A stretch of DNA of 9,271 nucleotides from Candidatus Thorarchaeota archaeon (GTDB taxonomy: Archaea > Asgardarchaeota > Thorarchaeia > Thorarchaeales > Thorarchaeaceae), in the NCBI GenBank assembly GCA_016840385.1, contig JAEOSL010000131.1, positions 1 to 9,271 on the forward strand, read 5' to 3'. Below the pieces are notes generated by a model. It saw only the letters and a program-made list of their open reading frames with translations. It was not told the origin of the DNA and did not search any database. Made by a program: the position numbers and the translations under genes. Position 1 is the stretch's first letter. Each line of letters begins with the position of its first letter. Below are positions 7,015-9,271 of the stretch, piece by piece.

Positions 7015-7422
7015 CTAGGTAGTGATCTCTAATGAGAACACTTGGGTGTCTGAAGGATTGAATGTTGGTGAATTATCAAAAGCAGTGATGAAGAACTCAG
7101 ATACAGCTTCGCCATTGATTGGGCCAAAGGTACCTACCCAACGTCCTCCGGCAAGACATAGACATGTAAAGAAACTCATGTCTTGTATTTCCCAATTTAT
7201 TCCATCAATAGAATAATGAAGCTGAACATTAGATACTCCCGAAGTATCGAGAGCATATGCTATAACTCGAATGATATCTCCTTCCACTGGATCTACAGGC
7301 AATACATGTAACTCGTAAATTAGCGGTCCGTCAACATCATCATAAATTGCCAGCACAATCACGCTAGATAAGAGTACCATGAATATTGCACCAATGCCGA
7401 TGAGCTTGGTCTGATTTTTCAT
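7015..7422 (-). CDS. Membrane-anchored or secreted Ig/FN3-like domain protein
   Basis: The 135-residue product has a Lys-containing N-terminus and one hydrophobic segment (about 7-27) that is either a signal peptide or an anchor. A single beta-sandwich-like domain follows (about 33-133). Its pattern, VQLHYSIDGINWEIQDM, then GGRWVGTFGPINGE, then SEFFITAFDNSP, is the familiar Y-S-x-D-G-x-W...Y-x-I-x-A-x-D-N of Ig/FN3-like modules on archaeal and bacterial surface proteins. C87 and C89 (CLC) are in an inner strand or loop. It is the first gene of the operon, with a GGTG 7 nt before its ATG and a TATA-like element further upstream. It may act as an outward binding or docking partner of the ABC complex, which is inferred only from its place. 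Family is moderately sure; function is unknown. Confidence 0.68.
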   Translation of the reverse strand: MKNQTKLIGIGAIFMVLLSSVIVLAIYDDVDGPLIYELHVLPVDPVEGDIIRVIAYALDTSGVSNVQLHYSIDGINWEIQDMSFFTCLCLAGGRWVGTFGPINGEAVSEFFITAFDNSPTFNPSDTQVFSLEITT

Positions 7423-7467
7423 GTTCCAACACCAATCTTAGACGTGAAAGGCACGAATTTGAGGTTC

Positions 7468-7475
7468 TATTTAAT
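7468..7475 (-). promoter_or_regulatory. Candidate TATA box for the ABC/NosL-like operon
   Basis: On the minus strand the bases read ATTAAATA, close to an archaeal TATA element. Transcription would begin about 25 nt downstream, near 7445, leaving a leader of about 23 nt that contains the GGTG before the ATG at 7422. The region is AT-rich, so similar words occur by chance. Confidence 0.3.
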
Positions 7476-7520
7476 GTTCTCATTATTTACAGAATAAATT
7501 CTGAGATACGACATCAAACT

Positions 7521-7657
7521 AGTTAGTTTCATCTTGAAACCATTTATTAGCTTTCTGGGGCATTTGAATTTTCCATTCTTATCAAAATTATTTCCATTAT
7601 CAATTAATCATTAGTTCTTTGAATGTAGTTATATCAGGGAGTTAGTGACATCATGAA
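7521..7657. repeat. Pair of imperfect 18-bp direct repeats in the divergent promoter region
   Basis: The repeats lie at 7521-7538 and 7640-7657 and share AGTTAGT-NN-CATC-N-TGAA, 15 of 18 bases, without gaps, 119 nt apart. The first copy also overlaps a perfect 5-bp inverted repeat with a 5-nt spacer, GTTTC-ATCTT-GAAAC (7526-7540). Such a pair could be an operator shared by the operon on the left and the LDI-like gene on the right. Chance similarity in AT-rich DNA is not excluded. Confidence 0.3.
7629..7636 (+). promoter_or_regulatory. Candidate TATA box for the LDI-like gene
   Basis: TTATATCA with its flanks resembles an archaeal TATA element. It would place the transcript start near 7658, about 40 nt before the start codon. 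It lies just upstream of the second 18-bp repeat (7640-7657), so a protein bound there would be well placed to block transcription. Confidence 0.3.
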
Positions 7658-7696
7658 TCTTAGGTTTCAAAATCTAACTTAATCGCACGAGGTATA

Positions 7697-9271
7697 ATGA
7701 TGAGCAATTCTCTAACGACAAACAAATACTTCGTAGTAACATTAGTTCTTAGTATAATCCTTGGAGGCATGACGTTCGGGAACCTTCCCGGCGTTGCACC
7801 AGCAGCTCCTGTTCTAGTAGTTGGCGGTGAAACATTCAATTTTGGGGATTATGGTACTGTGACGCATGAACAAGTGGCAATCTTCAACTATCTAACAACT
7901 TTGTTCGACCAATCTACTGGATCATGGGACGGTTGGTATATTGAACCACAATATTATGGATTGTTCCACTATGTACTTGCATTCATGGCATACTCTTTAG
8001 CTATGTACTATGAAACTACTCCTGGATATAGAACGGATTACTACTCAGATGTAAGCTCTGGTTTAATTGAGAAATTTAATACAAGCTACGCTGATTACGG
8101 TGAGGACTCATTGAATATATGGAGTGGATCTATCCTTCCCTCTGGGGGAACTGGACTGATTATTACTATCCTGATGCGTTCAATCCTGATGGAGACGACC
8201 TTTACACCGGTGGATTCAAAGGTCCTGCCAATATTATGTGGACTGCACATTACGCGTTGATGGAACTCCTTCACGAACGTAATTTCAATTCTGGTACTTA
8301 TACCAATGAGATTGACTACTACATGGAAGATTGGAATAACTCAATGACCACGGATGGCTTTGGCAATCCTCAGGAAGGCGGAATCTGGGAAACAGGTATG
8401 ATTCCTTGTGAGCCCTACGAGGTTTGGACTCAGTGTACTTGTGTTCCAATCTACATGACAGAACTCTATGACAACTTCTATGGTACAGACTACATGCCAA
8501 TTTGGGACTTTGGTCTTAATTTCATGAATACCGTGATGCAGGATCAAAACAGTCTCTTCGTTGATGGTTATTTTGTCCAAGAACCAATAGGTGCTTGGTT
8601 CACTCAACCAACAGATGGACCACAACAACAATTCCCTGGAAACCGACTCTCACCATTCCGTAGTGATGGTAAATTCAGGTCTCGAGGTTATGGTGTTGCT
8701 TGGACTCTAGCCTTCTTGGAATACACTCAGCCAGAAGAAACAATCACTGACTATCCAGTATTCATTGAGAATTATGGAAAGGAGCTTTCAGGAACTCAGA
8801 TGTACATGGTCGAATCAATGTATGATACCAATAATTTTGGTACGTTCGATTACCTTTCGAGTCTGTTCACTCTAGCACTAGCTAAACAGAGAGGTGACTT
8901 CTCTACAAGAGATCGGGTTGCAAACTTCATGTTCGACCCATACAACAAGGTATGGTCTGCAGATGGAAGAGAAATGCATTATGACACCAGCTCAGCAACA
9001 TCATTCTTACAGACAAGTGTTGCATATGCTGAACTGTGGGCAAATACACCTACTACAATGGTGGACCTAGCAGACGCACGTCCTGTAGCATTTTGGGATT
9101 ATCCCTACATCAGTGCTGCGGATGATGAAAACATCTGGGTGTACCGAGCTGAATGGGATCCTGTGAAGGCCGGATTTGTCCTGAGCATCCAAGTAGATCA
9201 GGCTGCAACATTGACCTTCAGTAACTTCGGTTCCGCACCTTCAGCGTATAATGGTGCAGCTGTATTTTCGG
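7697..9271 (+). CDS. Signal-bearing linalool dehydratase/isomerase (LDI)-like protein; frameshifted and 3' partial
   Basis: Frame 2 codes from the start to about 8104 (it stops at 8258-8260), and frame 1 is open from 8104 to the right edge. The joined protein has a signal or anchor (about 9-27), then an alpha/alpha-barrel-like domain. Its features recall LDI, an extracytoplasmic enzyme interconverting linalool, geraniol and myrcene: LFHYVLAFMAYSLA in the N-terminal part, PSLWGNW, NIMWTAHYALMELL (His codon 8248), and GMIPCEPYEVWTQC. The last has two cysteines (codons 8407 and 8434) nine residues apart, the spacing I recall for LDI's catalytic pair; a third Cys follows at 8440. A beta-rich extension starts near 9060. 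GAGGT at 7689-7693 is 3 nt before the ATG at 7697 and 6 nt before the ATG at 7700, which is the better-spaced start. The real substrate is unknown; many LDI-domain proteins will not act on monoterpenes. Whether the shift is a sequencing error, a pseudogene or recoding cannot be told here. Confidence 0.72.
8104..8148 (+). other. Probable -1 frameshift zone in the LDI-like gene
   Basis: Frame 1 is full of stops before 8104 (the last is TGA at 8101-8103) and open afterwards. Frame 2 is coding before this zone and ends at 8258-8260. One missing base, or two extra, would join them. From 8107 frame 1 gives LIEYMEWIYPSLWGNW, which resembles LDI-type proteins better than the frame 2 text, so the break is probably close to 8104-8110. 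The run of five G at 8144-8148 is the other obvious place for an indel. No canonical slippery heptamer with a following stem was seen. Confidence 0.65.

Noticed and set aside
7423..7696. A small RNA gene or riboswitch in the divergent intergenic region
   Set aside because: The region is AT-rich with only short inverted repeats and no stable long stem or T-run terminator that I could see; promoter elements explain it better.
8104..8148. Programmed -1 ribosomal frameshifting
   Set aside because: No X-XXY-YYZ heptamer and no obvious stem or pseudoknot at the likely break point; an indel or sequencing error is simpler.
8285..8631. Two minus-strand open frames opposite the LDI-like gene
   Set aside because: Frame 1 on the plus strand carries the conserved LDI-like motifs over the same bases; the minus frames are antisense shadows.

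Overview
The window looks archaeal. Supporting signs are a TET-type M42 metallopeptidase, frequent GTG and TTG starts preceded by GGTG/GGAG Shine-Dalgarno (SD) sequences, AT-rich TATA-like upstream regions, and signal- or membrane-anchored proteins with Ig/FN3-like folds. An Asgard lineage such as Thorarchaeota is my best guess, from style rather than from a marker gene, so it is held loosely. No rRNA, tRNA, CRISPR or insertion sequence was seen.

Layout. (1) Positions 1-1369, minus strand: an MFS transporter followed by the 5' part of a GNAT acetyltransferase that runs off the left edge. (2) 1502-1900, plus: a short NfeD-type membrane protein, divergent from the MFS gene and overlapping the next gene tail to tail by 4 nt. 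(3) 1897-2946, minus: an M42 family metallo-aminopeptidase with all ligands present. (4) 3048-4028, plus: a polytopic membrane protein whose six cysteines form three pairs, all predicted on the outer face. (5) 4041-7422, minus: a compact six-gene operon. In transcription order it encodes a membrane-anchored Ig/FN3-like protein, a DUF4418-like mini-protein, a NosL-like CPMCGM protein, a two-helix membrane protein, a MacB/FtsX-type ABC permease and its ATPase. (6) A divergent AT-rich regulatory region, 7423-7696. (7) 7697 to the right edge, plus: a signal-bearing protein that resembles linalool dehydratase/isomerase (LDI), interrupted by an apparent -1 frameshift near 8104-8148 and incomplete at its 3' end.

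How the parts may work together. Regions 4 and 5 converge with only 12 nt between their stop codons. They share a theme: extracytoplasmic Cys/Met motifs (CPMCGM, CMMEMRC, PYCPGAMC, HHCPYC) around a mechanotransmission-type ABC transporter. I infer an envelope module that handles a soft metal such as Cu(I), or thiol redox. This is the best candidate for an undescribed system here. The LDI-like protein is divergently transcribed from this operon across a region holding an imperfect 18-bp direct repeat, so joint regulation is possible but unproven.
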